Numbered from the stretch's first letter, positions 52,824 to 60,760 are shown. The stretch is DNA of 64,000 nt from Chloroflexota bacterium (GCA_026708115.1 JAPOVL010000013.1:310001-374000), one strand, 5' to 3'. Program-made: numbers and translations. The notes: a model not told the origin generated them from the sequence alone.

Positions 52824-53507
52824 ATGAGCGAACAATCGAAAGACATGCGGCAAGCGACCGACTACGATCCGGATCCGGTCTATATGGATGATGCGACTGG
52901 GCCGGAAGAAGATGTCGAAGGACTGAACATCGTTCTCGACGATGGGGGCGACGAAGAAGATTCCAAGCGCAGCTGGTTCTTCATCCACTGCTATTCTGGC
53001 TACGAAAAGAAAGTCGAACACGCCTTGCGTCAGCGCATTGACAGCATGGGCATGCAAGATCAGATCTATGATGTGCTGATCCCCACTGAAGATGAAATCG
53101 AGGTCAAGGACGGCAAACGCCGCACCGTGGAGAAACGCGTCTTCCCCGGTTATGTCATGGTGCAGATGCGTTGGAACAAGGAAGAAGCTGAGCTAGACAA
53201 GGACGCCTGGTACACCGTGCGTAATACGCCCGGCGTGGTTGGCTTTGTCGGGGGCGAGAATCAGCCCACGCCGCTGCGCGACGAAGAGGTCAAGCGCATC
53301 ATGGATCGGATGGATTCCGAAGACATGGTGGTCAAGGTCGATTACAAGATCGGCGAGCGCGTGCGCATCGTCGGGGGGCCATTCAACGATTTTCCCGGCA
53401 CCGTGGCGTCGATCGATTCCGGTCGCGAGAAAGTGCGCGTCATGGTTGATTTCTTCGGTCGCGAAACCGCTGTTGTGCTCAGCTTTATGGAAGTGGAACG
53501 CATGTAA
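52824..53507 (+). CDS. nusG: Transcription termination/antitermination factor NusG
   Basis: The 227-residue protein has an acidic N-terminal extension of about 45 residues, the NGN domain (SWFFIHCYSGYEKKVEHALRQRI, RVFPGYVMVQMRW, VRNTPGVVGFVGGENQPTPL) and the KOW domain (IGERVRIVGGPFNDFPGTVASID). It links RNA polymerase to Rho or the ribosome. The ATG at 52824 is preferred over a TTG 18 bases upstream. The extension is longer than in E. coli NusG. Confidence 0.96.
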   Translation: MSEQSKDMRQATDYDPDPVYMDDATGPEEDVEGLNIVLDDGGDEEDSKRSWFFIHCYSGYEKKVEHALRQRIDSMGMQDQIYDVLIPTEDEIEVKDGKRRTVEKRVFPGYVMVQMRWNKEEAELDKDAWYTVRNTPGVVGFVGGENQPTPLRDEEVKRIMDRMDSEDMVVKVDYKIGERVRIVGGPFNDFPGTVASIDSGREKVRVMVDFFGRETAVVLSFMEVERM

Positions 53508-53578
53508 GACCGCCGCCGCAATCCAGGAGGCGGCCTTGCGCTGTCAACCGCAGAACCAGTATTGATGAGGTAAGGGAC

Positions 53579-54004
53579 ATGGCAAAAAAGATCAAGGCAA
53601 TCGTTAAACTACAAATTCCCGCGGGCAAAGCCAACCCCGCGCCGCCGATTGGACCGGCGCTGGCGCAGCACGGCATCAACTTGATGCAGTTCTGCAAGGA
53701 ATACAACGGACGCACCTCCAACCGCATGGGCGATATTGTTCCTGCCGAGATCACGGTCTTTGCGGACGGTTCCTTCAAGTTTGCGCTGAAGAGCCCGCCC
53801 ACGTCATTCTTGATCAAGAAGGCGGCCGGCCTGGAAAAGGCGGCCTCCAACCCGGCCACCGAGACCGTCGCTGTCTTGAACCGCGACCAGGTGCGGGAAA
53901 TTGCGCAGGTCAAGATGACCGACATGAACGCCATTAATATCGAAGGCGCCATGCGCCAGGTCGAAGGCACCGCGCGACAGATGGGCATCAAGGTCGCCGA
54001 ATGA
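53579..54004 (+). CDS. rplK: 50S ribosomal protein L11
   Basis: The 141-residue L11 is full length: IKAIVKLQIPAGKANPAPPIGPALAQHGINLMQFCKEYN at the start, then SFKFALKSPPTSFLIKKAAG and the C-terminal RNA-binding domain ending VEGTARQMGIKVAE. It is part of the GTPase-associated region of the ribosome. GAGG and AAGGG precede the start. Confidence 0.98.
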   Translation: MAKKIKAIVKLQIPAGKANPAPPIGPALAQHGINLMQFCKEYNGRTSNRMGDIVPAEITVFADGSFKFALKSPPTSFLIKKAAGLEKAASNPATETVAVLNRDQVREIAQVKMTDMNAINIEGAMRQVEGTARQMGIKVAE

Positions 54005-54102
54005 CCACGGCAGTACAGTCCTATTAGTCCGACAACGAGTTTGCGATTCATTTTTGAAATTGTGGGAGGGCAGACGCCCGCTAACCACGAGGAGCGAAGA
54101 TC

Positions 54103-54789
54103 ATGGGCAAGAGATACAAAACAGCGGCGGCGGCATTCGATCGGCAGAGGAACTATCCGATGGAAGAAGCCCTGCGCATCGTCAAGAGCAACGCCACTGC
54201 CAAGTTTGACGAGACAATCGAAATCCATTTTCGCCTGGGCATTGATCCGCGGCATAGTGATCAACAAGTGCGTACCACGGTCATGCTCCCGCATGGCACG
54301 GGCAAAACCGTGCGAATCCTGGCTTTTGTGGATGAAAGCGAGGCCGAGTCGACGCTGGCGGCGGGCGCGGATATCATTGGCACGGATGAAGTGATCAACA
54401 AAATACGCAACGACGGCTGGCTGGAATTTGACGCCACCATCGCCACGCCGCCGATGATGCGCAAGGTCGGTCAAATCGCACGTATTTTGGGCCCGCGCGG
54501 CTTGATGCCCAATCCCAAAGCGGGAACAGTCGTACCGTCAGATGACTTGCCGCGCGTGATCAACGAGCTAAAGGCGGGACGGGTCGAGTTCCGTAATGAC
54601 AAAACTGGCAATTTGCATGTGCCTGTTGGCAAAGCCAGCTTCTCGCACGAACAACTGCAAGAGAACTTGCAAGCCGTGGTGGATACGATCCGCAATGCCA
54701 AGCCGGAATCGCAAAAAGGGACCTATGTGCGTCGTGTTGTGCTAACTTCAACGATGGGACCTGGCGTCCGCGTCGACGGAACTGTTTAG
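54103..54789 (+). CDS. rplA: 50S ribosomal protein L1
   Basis: The 228-residue L1 has YPMEEALRIVKSNATAKFDETIEIHFRLG, GTGKTVRILAF, LGPRGLMPNPKAGTV near residue 130 and a C-terminal block ending VRRVVLTSTMGPGVRVD. It binds 23S rRNA at the L1 stalk and can repress its own operon. GAGGAG precedes the start. A strong terminator follows, so rplJ and rplL are not in this operon. Confidence 0.98.
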   Translation: MGKRYKTAAAAFDRQRNYPMEEALRIVKSNATAKFDETIEIHFRLGIDPRHSDQQVRTTVMLPHGTGKTVRILAFVDESEAESTLAAGADIIGTDEVINKIRNDGWLEFDATIATPPMMRKVGQIARILGPRGLMPNPKAGTVVPSDDLPRVINELKAGRVEFRNDKTGNLHVPVGKASFSHEQLQENLQAVVDTIRNAKPESQKGTYVRRVVLTSTMGPGVRVDGTV

Positions 54790-54828
54790 GCCACAGGCAG
54801 ACCGAGCTCATTCGACGTCAATCAATAA

Positions 54829-54860
54829 GGGCGAGCCCACGGCTCGCCCTCTTCTTTTGC
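54829..54860 (+). terminator. Intrinsic terminator after rplA
   Basis: GGGCGAGCC, loop CAC and GGCTCGCCC form a perfect nine-base stem followed by TCTTCTTTTGC. It ends the tRNA-secE-nusG-rplKA unit, before the convergent msrA. Confidence 0.88.
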
Positions 54861-54880
54861 CCGGCTCCGAATGAAGCGTT

Positions 54881-55417
54881 TTAGGCTTTGAGGCGCTCGA
54901 AGTATTGCTTGCGGAATTTGGCGACTTTTGGCGCGATGACGTAGGCGCAATAGCCCTGTGTGGGATTGTTGGCGAAGTAGTTCTGGTGGTAGTTCTCGGC
55001 AACCCAGAATGTACTTGCCGGGGTGACCTCGGTCACAAATTGCTTCGGATAAAGCTCCTCCGCTTCCAGGCGCTTGATCGTGTCCTCTGCGATTTGACGT
55101 TGCTCTTCCGTGTGGTGCCAGATACCCGAACGATACTGCGGCCCGCGGTCGTTTCCTTGTCGGTTTAGTGTGGTGGGATCGTGGATGGTGAAGAAGATGT
55201 TCAGCACGTCTTGGAAACTAATGATCTCGTTGTCAAAACTGACATTGACGACCTCCGCATGGCCAGTGGTCTTGGCGCAGACCTGCTCATAAGTCGGGTT
55301 GTCGACATGGCCGCCCATGTAACCGGATATCGCCGATTCAACGCCGGTCAACTGGCTGTAGACAGCTTCCACACACCAAAAGCAGCCGCCGCCCAAGGTC
55401 GCTATTTCATTGCCCAT
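54881..55417 (-). CDS. msrA: Peptide methionine sulfoxide reductase A
   Basis: The 178-residue MsrA has the catalytic motif GGGCFWCVEAVYSQLTGV with active Cys12, then SGYMGGHVDNPTYEQVCAKTTGHAEVV and the substrate region QYRSGIWHHTEEQ. It reduces (S)-methionine sulfoxide with thioredoxin. AAGGA precedes the start. The gene is in a run of minus-strand genes with ksgA, separated from it by repeat copy E. Confidence 0.96.
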   Translation of the reverse strand: MGNEIATLGGGCFWCVEAVYSQLTGVESAISGYMGGHVDNPTYEQVCAKTTGHAEVVNVSFDNEIISFQDVLNIFFTIHDPTTLNRQGNDRGPQYRSGIWHHTEEQRQIAEDTIKRLEAEELYPKQFVTEVTPASTFWVAENYHQNYFANNPTQGYCAYVIAPKVAKFRKQYFERLKA

Positions 55418-55505
55418 GATTCTTGTCCTTCCGTCCTGTTGGTCCTGCTTACAGTATGGACGCCGATTATTGCCGAATTCCTACAGCAGCGTTAAATCTT
55501 CGTCA

Positions 55506-55586
55506 GAGCCGCTCGGCGACGGCGAAAAGTCTGCCCCGCCCGCGTACATGGAGCCCGCTCGTCGAATGAGCGCCGCGGTTTACATA
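55506..55586 (-). repeat. Dispersed structured repeat, copy E
   Basis: Read on the minus strand it starts GTAAACCGCGGCGCTCATTC and ends with GTCGCCGAGCGGCTCT; the core is shortened and diverged. Its first bases contain the TAA stop of ksgA (55582-55580), so the element forms the 3' end of that gene. Confidence 0.72.
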
Positions 55587-56422
55587 AACAGTACATCGCC
55601 GCTCTGATGAATGCTCCGGGTCAAGCCGGCCCATTCCGACAGCGTTAGCGTCTCGGCGCGGCGCTGAGGGTCAATGCCGGCCGCGGATAGCAGTTCGCTT
55701 GTCCGTGCGGAGCTGATACCGAGCCCTCCCGACAGCGCGTTCTTGAGCTGTTTGCGTTTCATGCTGAATCCGGCCCTGACCACGCGAAAAAAGGCTTCAG
55801 TGGAAGGCACGGCGACGGGGGCGCGCTCATGCGTTTCGATCCGCACGATGGCGCTGTGGATGTTGGGTCGCGGCCAAAAGACGGCCGGGCTCAACTTGCT
55901 GACGATCTGCGGGGCGCCATAATACTGGAGCGCAACCGAAAGCAGGTTCATCACGCCCTGGCCCGCAACGATTCGTTCCGCTACCTCGTATTGCATCGTC
56001 AACACCATGCGCCGCGGCGGCAAATCGGCTTCGAGGAAGTGCCAGAGAATGGCGCTGCTGATATAGTAAGGCAGGTTGGCGACCACGACGTATTCCTGAT
56101 TCCCCATCAGCGTGTTGATGTCGGTTTTAAGCACGTCATCGAAAACAAGATAGACATTGGACACATCGTCGAAGCGATCTTCAAGTACAGGTTGCAGCCG
56201 TTGATCTACTTCGATTGCGAAAACCTCGCGGCAGCCTTCGGCCAATTTCGCCGTGAGAGAGCCGGTGCCTGCTCCGACTTCCACCACCGTGTCGGCGGCT
56301 GTCAGGGCTGCGGAATCGACGATCTTGTCCAAGGCCTGCGGGTCGTGCATGAAGTTCTGCCCCAGGCTCTTTTTGGGGAAGAGATCGTAGCTTTCGAGAA
56401 GCATTTTGGGATTGGAAACCAT
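55580..56422 (-). CDS. ksgA: 16S rRNA dimethyladenosine transferase
   Basis: The 280-residue KsgA/RsmA dimethylates two adjacent adenosines near the 3' end of 16S rRNA. It has KKSLGQNFMHDPQALDKIV at residue 15, the SAM motif VVEVGAGTGSLTAKLAEG, IEVDQRLQPVL, and the catalytic VVANLPYYISSAILWHFLE near residue 115. FSMKRKQLKNALSGGLG lies in the C-terminal domain. The stop codon falls within repeat copy E, so the last few residues (DVLFM) may be an extension created by the repeat. Copy F lies upstream of the start. Confidence 0.95.
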   Translation of the reverse strand: MVSNPKMLLESYDLFPKKSLGQNFMHDPQALDKIVDSAALTAADTVVEVGAGTGSLTAKLAEGCREVFAIEVDQRLQPVLEDRFDDVSNVYLVFDDVLKTDINTLMGNQEYVVVANLPYYISSAILWHFLEADLPPRRMVLTMQYEVAERIVAGQGVMNLLSVALQYYGAPQIVSKLSPAVFWPRPNIHSAIVRIETHERAPVAVPSTEAFFRVVRAGFSMKRKQLKNALSGGLGISSARTSELLSAAGIDPQRRAETLTLSEWAGLTRSIHQSGDVLFM

Positions 56423-56468
56423 CGCGCCTCGCTCACAGGCCGCATACCATCGCGCCGATCAGTAAACC

Positions 56469-56555
56469 GTAGCCGCTCGGCGGAAATGAAAAGATCCGCC
56501 GCGCTCACACTTTAATAAACTCGCTATATGCATGAGCAAGGGAGTTTATTGAAAG
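56469..56555 (-). repeat. Dispersed structured repeat, copy F
   Basis: Minus-strand copy: AATAAACTC pairs with GAGTTTATT over nine bases, enclosing CCTTGCTCATGC. The core GTGTGAGCGCGGCGGATC and the 3' hairpin CCGC-CGA-GCGG follow. It lies between the OsmC-like gene and ksgA. Confidence 0.85.
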
Positions 56556-56606
56556 AGTGCCAGGGCTGTGAATAGGGGAAGCCGGGCAACCGGGCCAAGG
56601 CCGCGC

Positions 56607-57032
56607 CTATCCTCCCTCCAGCGCCATACCGACGAAATAGGTGGGACTGCCTAGCAGACGATGGATGGGGCACCTGCTGGCGATATCGTAAAGACGCTCC
56701 CGCTGCTTGTCGTCCAGATCGCCGTGAAATGTCAAAGCCTTCCGCACCTCATGCACATAGAGGTCTTCGCCGTCATGCATAGGATAGTCCGAGCCTTTGA
56801 ATCGCTCATAATCAACTTTTACGTCGACGGCCTGCAAGTCCCAGCCCTTGCGCTCGGCGTACATTTTGCAAGTGATTGCCATGCACGAGCCCAGCGCGCC
56901 GAGCATCATTTCACCGGGCGTAGGGGCCGTATCGCCGCCGCCATCTTCGACCGGTTCGTCGATATGCCATTTGTGGCGACGCACTTTGATCGTGGTTCGG
57001 GTGTCATCGCTTAACGTGATTTCAACAGGCAT
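56607..57032 (-). CDS. OsmC/Ohr family protein
   Basis: The 141-residue OsmC-fold protein has the two family cysteines: Cys50 in LGALGSCMAITCKMYAERKGW and Cys121 in ASRCPIHRLLG. These two reduce organic or fatty acid hydroperoxides in active members. AAGGAGGG at ideal spacing supports the start. Neighbours on the same strand are ksgA and Uma2, separated by repeats, so no clear operon partner. Confidence 0.9.
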   Translation of the reverse strand: MPVEITLSDDTRTTIKVRRHKWHIDEPVEDGGGDTAPTPGEMMLGALGSCMAITCKMYAERKGWDLQAVDVKVDYERFKGSDYPMHDGEDLYVHEVRKALTFHGDLDDKQRERLYDIASRCPIHRLLGSPTYFVGMALEGG

Positions 57033-57080
57033 GCCACCCTCCTTGCGTCATTCGATTAGAGCGGTCTTAAGGTTCTGACC

Positions 57081-57662
57081 TCAGTCCTGTCTTTTGGGAA
57101 ACAGAAGGCTGATTTCCAGTTCAAAGCCGGGCAGAATTTCTTGGCCGCTCAGTTGGTCGCCCACACCGAGAAACTCAGAGCGCAATTGACCGGTTTCATC
57201 TTGGCGCCACACTTCGACGATTTCTTGTTTAGGCAATACGAGCCAAACTATGGTCGTGCCGCGCCGTAGATAAACTTCCGCTTTTCGGCGTATTTTAGCA
57301 AGCGTGTCAAAAGGCGAACGAATCTCCACCGCCAGGTCTGGCATCACGGGTACATATTTCTCTGTTGGCGGCTGTGGCAGCCGGTCGTAGCGCATAAAAG
57401 CTACATCGGGACCCAGCAGTGTGTGGCGATCATCCGCCGAAAAATATCCTGATTCTATTGTGATTTCACCTAATTCGTGCTCATTATTGAAAAGGGTCAA
57501 ATAAAACGAAATCTTTGCTGCAAGAATCCCATGTCTTCTACCCGGTGGTACCATAGTGAACAATTCTCCGTCGATGAGTTCGAAGCGGACATTTTCGTTG
57601 TCGGGATCGTGCGCCAATCTCCAGACATCATCCACATCAAATAGGCGCTCTTGAACCACCAT
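57081..57662 (-). CDS. Uma2 family (DUF820) endonuclease-like protein
   Basis: The 193-residue protein has the PD-(D/E)XK-like Uma2 pattern: FELIDGELFTMVPPGRRHG near residue 28, GPDVAFMRYDRLP, then MPDLAVEIRSPFDTLAKIRRKAEVYLRRGTTIVWLV with the Glu and Lys of the nuclease site. Such genes are abundant in cyanobacteria and Chloroflexota genomes and their role is unknown; some may be linked to transposition. The start at 57662 has AAAGG upstream. Confidence 0.9.
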   Translation of the reverse strand: MVVQERLFDVDDVWRLAHDPDNENVRFELIDGELFTMVPPGRRHGILAAKISFYLTLFNNEHELGEITIESGYFSADDRHTLLGPDVAFMRYDRLPQPPTEKYVPVMPDLAVEIRSPFDTLAKIRRKAEVYLRRGTTIVWLVLPKQEIVEVWRQDETGQLRSEFLGVGDQLSGQEILPGFELEISLLFPKRQD

Positions 57663-57702
57663 CGGAAGTTACACCTTTTGTCTTCGCTTGCCCAAGTATA
57701 TC

Positions 57703-57792
57703 ACAGCCGCTCGGCGGCGGCGAAAAGGTCTGCCACGCTCACACAGAATAACGAGCTTTCTCCTCGAAAGAGCGGGGAGTTTATAAAGAAAG
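57703..57792 (-). repeat. Dispersed structured repeat, copy G
   Basis: Minus-strand copy: TATAAACTCCCCGCTC, GAGGAGAAAGCTCGTTATTC, TGTGTGAGCGTGGCAGACC, then TTCGCC and the hairpin GCCGC-CGA-GCGGC. It lies between the subunit IV gene and the Uma2 gene. Confidence 0.87.
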
Positions 57793-57828
57793 TGGCGCCG
57801 GAAGCGTCATTGAAAGCGGTGCTGCGGC

Positions 57829-58221
57829 TTAGATTGAATATCCAGTCGGCGGGATGGCAAGGACGAACATCACCGATAGCGCGGCGATTAGCAGAGGCAG
57901 CAGGAGCACCACTGCTAGGATACGCTTCTCATCTTTCAGGTGCATATAGAACCAGATAACCAGGCTTGACTTGACAATCGCGATCCCAAGTAGCAGGATC
58001 GCCTTGATCGCGGTAAGCGCTGCCGCCGCGCTAGGCGCGTCGTGGATCGCGCTTTTGAGGAATTCGGCGCTGAGGACTTCGATTACGGTCAGGATGGCCA
58101 ACCCGCCAAAGACAACAGTATATATGCCGCCTTCCACGGTGATGTCGCGTCCGAGCAGCGTGACCGTGTTGCTGTGATGTCCGTGATCGTCCTGTGTCAT
58201 TTCCTGGGAAGCTTCAACCAT
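57829..58221 (-). CDS. coxD: Cytochrome c oxidase subunit IV, prokaryotic type
   Basis: The 130-residue protein has three TM helices and the family block IVKSSLVIWFYMHLKDEKR near residue 85, typical of bacterial caa3 oxidase subunit IV. A His-rich polar N-terminus (DDHGHHSNT) precedes the first helix. GGAG precedes the start. It is the last gene of the oxidase operon, 48 bases after coxC. It stabilises the complex and has no catalytic residues. Confidence 0.9.
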   Translation of the reverse strand: MVEASQEMTQDDHGHHSNTVTLLGRDITVEGGIYTVVFGGLAILTVIEVLSAEFLKSAIHDAPSAAAALTAIKAILLLGIAIVKSSLVIWFYMHLKDEKRILAVVLLLPLLIAALSVMFVLAIPPTGYSI

Positions 58222-58235
58222 GTCTCACGCTCCTA

Positions 58236-58265
58236 GCCCGGCGAAAAGATCTGACGCGCTTGTGG
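58236..58265 (-). repeat. Partial, degenerate copy of the dispersed repeat
   Basis: The plus strand reads CGGCGAAAAGATCTGACGCGCT, recalling GAAAAG-TCTGCC-CGCTCACAC in copies F and G. Only this core fragment is recognisable, in the short gap between the subunit IV and III genes. Confidence 0.4.
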
Positions 58266-58269
58266 TTCA

Positions 58270-58905
58270 TCATACCAGATAAATCAAGGTGAACAGCATA
58301 ATCCAGACCACATCGACAAAGTGCCAGTACAGGCCGAACATTTCAATGCCAATCGGGTTCTGATCGTAACGTCCCTTGGCGCCGCGCCGCATCACCTCCA
58401 GCGCCCAAAGCACGCCGACAAAGACGTGCGCGCCGTGGAAGAATGTCGGGGCATAAAAGCGCATGCCAAAAGTCTGCCACTGCGACTCGATGTCGTAGCC
58501 CAGTGTGATGCCCAGGTGCGCAAGTTCGCTGTATTCGATGTATTGACCGGCCAGGAATACTGCGCCGCCCAAAGCTGTCGCGCCGATCCAGCGCAGCATG
58601 CCCTGGCGATTGCCCTGCTGCATAGCCCGCAAACCCATCACCATGAAGAAGCTGCTGGCGAGCAAGACGAAGGTATTGGCGGTAACCAAGCCTACGCCGA
58701 GCTTTGAATGAGCCAGTTCCACGACATCCGGCTCATTGATGCGGAAAAGCACATAGCCGACGATCATCATCGAGAAGATGACGATTTCGGATGCCAAGTA
58801 GAGCCACATGCCGAGCTTCATGTTCTCGTTATGTTCTTCAGCGCTCATGTGGCCGTGATCGTCGTGGGCAGGCGCGCTCAGTTGAGTAGCGGTCATTTCT
58901 GCCAT
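58270..58905 (-). CDS. coxC: Cytochrome c oxidase subunit III
   Basis: The 211-residue heme-copper oxidase subunit III has five TM helices in the short bacterial form. The conserved membrane Glu is present (LGMWLYLASEIVIFS, Glu40), as are FYAPTFFHGAHVFVG and the closing GLYWHFVDVVWIMLFTLIYL. It supports proton uptake and stability of subunit I. AAGGAG is at a spacing of 11 bases. Repeat copy D lies immediately upstream, inside the operon. Confidence 0.95.
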   Translation of the reverse strand: MAEMTATQLSAPAHDDHGHMSAEEHNENMKLGMWLYLASEIVIFSMMIVGYVLFRINEPDVVELAHSKLGVGLVTANTFVLLASSFFMVMGLRAMQQGNRQGMLRWIGATALGGAVFLAGQYIEYSELAHLGITLGYDIESQWQTFGMRFYAPTFFHGAHVFVGVLWALEVMRRGAKGRYDQNPIGIEMFGLYWHFVDVVWIMLFTLIYLV

Positions 58906-58922
58906 GCTATGTCACTCTCCTT

Positions 58923-59008
58923 ATTTCACAAACTCCCTTGCTCATGCAAGGAGAGGGCTTGTTATCTTGTGTGAGCGCGGCGGTCCTTCTCGCTGCCGCC
59001 GAGCGGCT
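58923..59008 (+). repeat. Dispersed structured repeat, copy D
   Basis: Plus-strand copy: ACAAACTC, the hairpin CCTTGC-TCAT-GCAAGG, GGCTTGTTATCTTGTGTGAG, CGCGGCGGTCCTTCTCGCT, and GCCGC-CGA-GCGGC. It fills the gap between the unknown membrane protein and coxC. Its right end touches the stop codon of the former, in antisense to the operon. Confidence 0.88.
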
Positions 59009-60015
59009 TATTTTTCGTAACCAATGGCGCGCGGAATCGCGCGTATCACGCCCGCGACGCCGCCGGCGATCTTGCCCATTTCTCGGACGGGAAGTATCTG
59101 TGTGCGGTCGCCGTCTGTTGGATCAACTTCTTGCGCCTGCTTGACGCCGCGATGCGCCAGATAAAAGAATACCGCGATCCCGCCGGCTGCCAGCGCCAGG
59201 GAGATGAATATGACGAAGATAAACCCGAGCAGCACTGTGAACTGGCTGGTGCCTTCAATGGTCTGGTTTGAAAAATGATCGGGCGGCAAGAGCAGACCCA
59301 GGATGTCTTGTATGGGAATGACGAAATCGCCGAACCCGTTGGCGGCGGCATCGGCGTTGGGTTCCGTGGCCGTCTGCAAGCGCAGGCCATGCGGGAAAAG
59401 CGCGAAGGCGAATAATATGATCGTGCTGACCACAGAAATCGTTAGCACCAGGAAGAGTTGGCCGGCGTAAAAGACCATGGTCTGCCACAAGCAGGACAGG
59501 CTCATCAAAACCGCGCCCAGCGTACCCGGGATGCCGGCAATAGCGCCCAGAAAGAAGCGCCAGCCGCCGAAGATCGCCAGCCAGATTAAGAACCAGACGA
59601 CATTGATGATCCAGCGGATCAGCAGCAGCCCCAGGTTCAAATAGGGGAATTGCATGGGCTTGGGCGCGTCGTTGATGATCTGCCAGGCCAGGTCCCAGAG
59701 CCATTTCCCCAGCCGAAAGACGGGTCCGCTGGTCCGCAGCGTGAATTCGCTTTCCGGCGCCTTTTCTTCTTCTTCGTGGGCGTGGTCGCCATGTTCGCTC
59801 ATCTTGGGGTCGAAGGCGCCAACACCCCACATGAACGCGAACATGGACGCAAATGCCGCCAGGACCAGCCCGACTTGCGCGCCTTCGCTGCTATCTGCAT
59901 TCATCCAGACCGGATCCATGTCTTGCAAACTGCGAATGCCATAGACAATCGCCAGCGACAAGACGAATACGGCAATCATGTAAGGTATGGCCCGCGCCAG
60001 ACCGGGTTTGTCCAT
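59008..60015 (-). CDS. Unknown membrane protein inside the oxidase operon
   Basis: The 335-residue protein has about seven TM helices. The first pair is at residues 10-25 and 48-66 (GLVLAAFASMFAFMWGVGAF). An acidic, His-containing loop follows (EHGDHAHEEEEKAPE), and further helices lie at residues 140-165, 180-215 and 270-295. The C-terminal 40 residues are hydrophilic. I recognise no family. Its place between two subunit III-like genes suggests an assembly or accessory subunit. GGAG precedes the start. Its stop codon touches repeat copy D. Confidence 0.7.
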   Translation of the reverse strand: MDKPGLARAIPYMIAVFVLSLAIVYGIRSLQDMDPVWMNADSSEGAQVGLVLAAFASMFAFMWGVGAFDPKMSEHGDHAHEEEEKAPESEFTLRTSGPVFRLGKWLWDLAWQIINDAPKPMQFPYLNLGLLLIRWIINVVWFLIWLAIFGGWRFFLGAIAGIPGTLGAVLMSLSCLWQTMVFYAGQLFLVLTISVVSTIILFAFALFPHGLRLQTATEPNADAAANGFGDFVIPIQDILGLLLPPDHFSNQTIEGTSQFTVLLGFIFVIFISLALAAGGIAVFFYLAHRGVKQAQEVDPTDGDRTQILPVREMGKIAGGVAGVIRAIPRAIGYEK

Positions 60016-60091
60016 GAAATGCTACTCCCTACGACTGATGGCCTGTCCTACCCACAAGTCTTTCTTTCAATCACCTGTTCCGGCCAGAATA

Positions 60092-60703
60092 TTAGCGAAT
60101 CCAATAGAGCACCACGTAAAAGAGCATCCAGGCGAAGGTGACGAAATACCATAACTTGGCCGCGCCTTCCACCGCCCAGGAATCGTGTTCATCGCCACTG
60201 TATTTGCCCAGGTTTGCACCCTGATAAACGCGACACATAATCGCGAGGATTGCCAAGGCATGAACAAAGTGAAATCCTGTCATCAAACGAAAGGTATTGC
60301 CATATTGCGTCGCCATCGCGGCGGCGGACACGTTCAGAAATTCATAGACGATGATCGCCATGAACAGGGCGCCCAGCCCAATCGCCAGCCGCCACTTGAC
60401 AAGAAACGCGGCGCCAAACCCACTGCGCAGGACTTTCAGCGCCTGCGCGACCAATATTGAACTGAAGAGCAAAGCCAGGGTGGCCACGCTGGGCAAGAGC
60501 AGGTCGAAAGGCGGGACGCCGGCTGGCGGCCACTGCGAATAGTTGAAGCGCAGTTGCCAGTTGACTACGATCAAAGCGACGAAAGCCATGATCCAACTGA
60601 CCTGGAAGATGTTCATGCCGAGCCGGTTGTTCTTCAGGCGAATCGCAGCAGCTCGCTGATCGCTGATTTTTTGTTTCTCAACCCGTTCGATGTAGGTCGT
60701 CAT
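60092..60703 (-). CDS. Divergent heme-copper oxidase subunit III-like protein
   Basis: The 203-residue protein has five TM helices that align with subunit III: RLGMNIFQVSWIMAF parallels LGMWLYLASEIVIF of coxC, then FRLMTGFHFVHALAILA and WAVEGAAKLWYFVTFAWMLFYVVLYWI. The conserved membrane Glu is replaced by Trp37, so it may have a structural role. The ATG at 60703 is chosen; a TTG two codons earlier with GGAG nine bases upstream is a rival. It follows coxA by 57 bases. Confidence 0.82.
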   Translation of the reverse strand: MTTYIERVEKQKISDQRAAAIRLKNNRLGMNIFQVSWIMAFVALIVVNWQLRFNYSQWPPAGVPPFDLLLPSVATLALLFSSILVAQALKVLRSGFGAAFLVKWRLAIGLGALFMAIIVYEFLNVSAAAMATQYGNTFRLMTGFHFVHALAILAIMCRVYQGANLGKYSGDEHDSWAVEGAAKLWYFVTFAWMLFYVVLYWIR

Positions 60704-60760
60704 GTTCAACTCTACAGACTCCGCAACTTGCGCGCGGTTCGCACAAACGCCAAATCGCGC

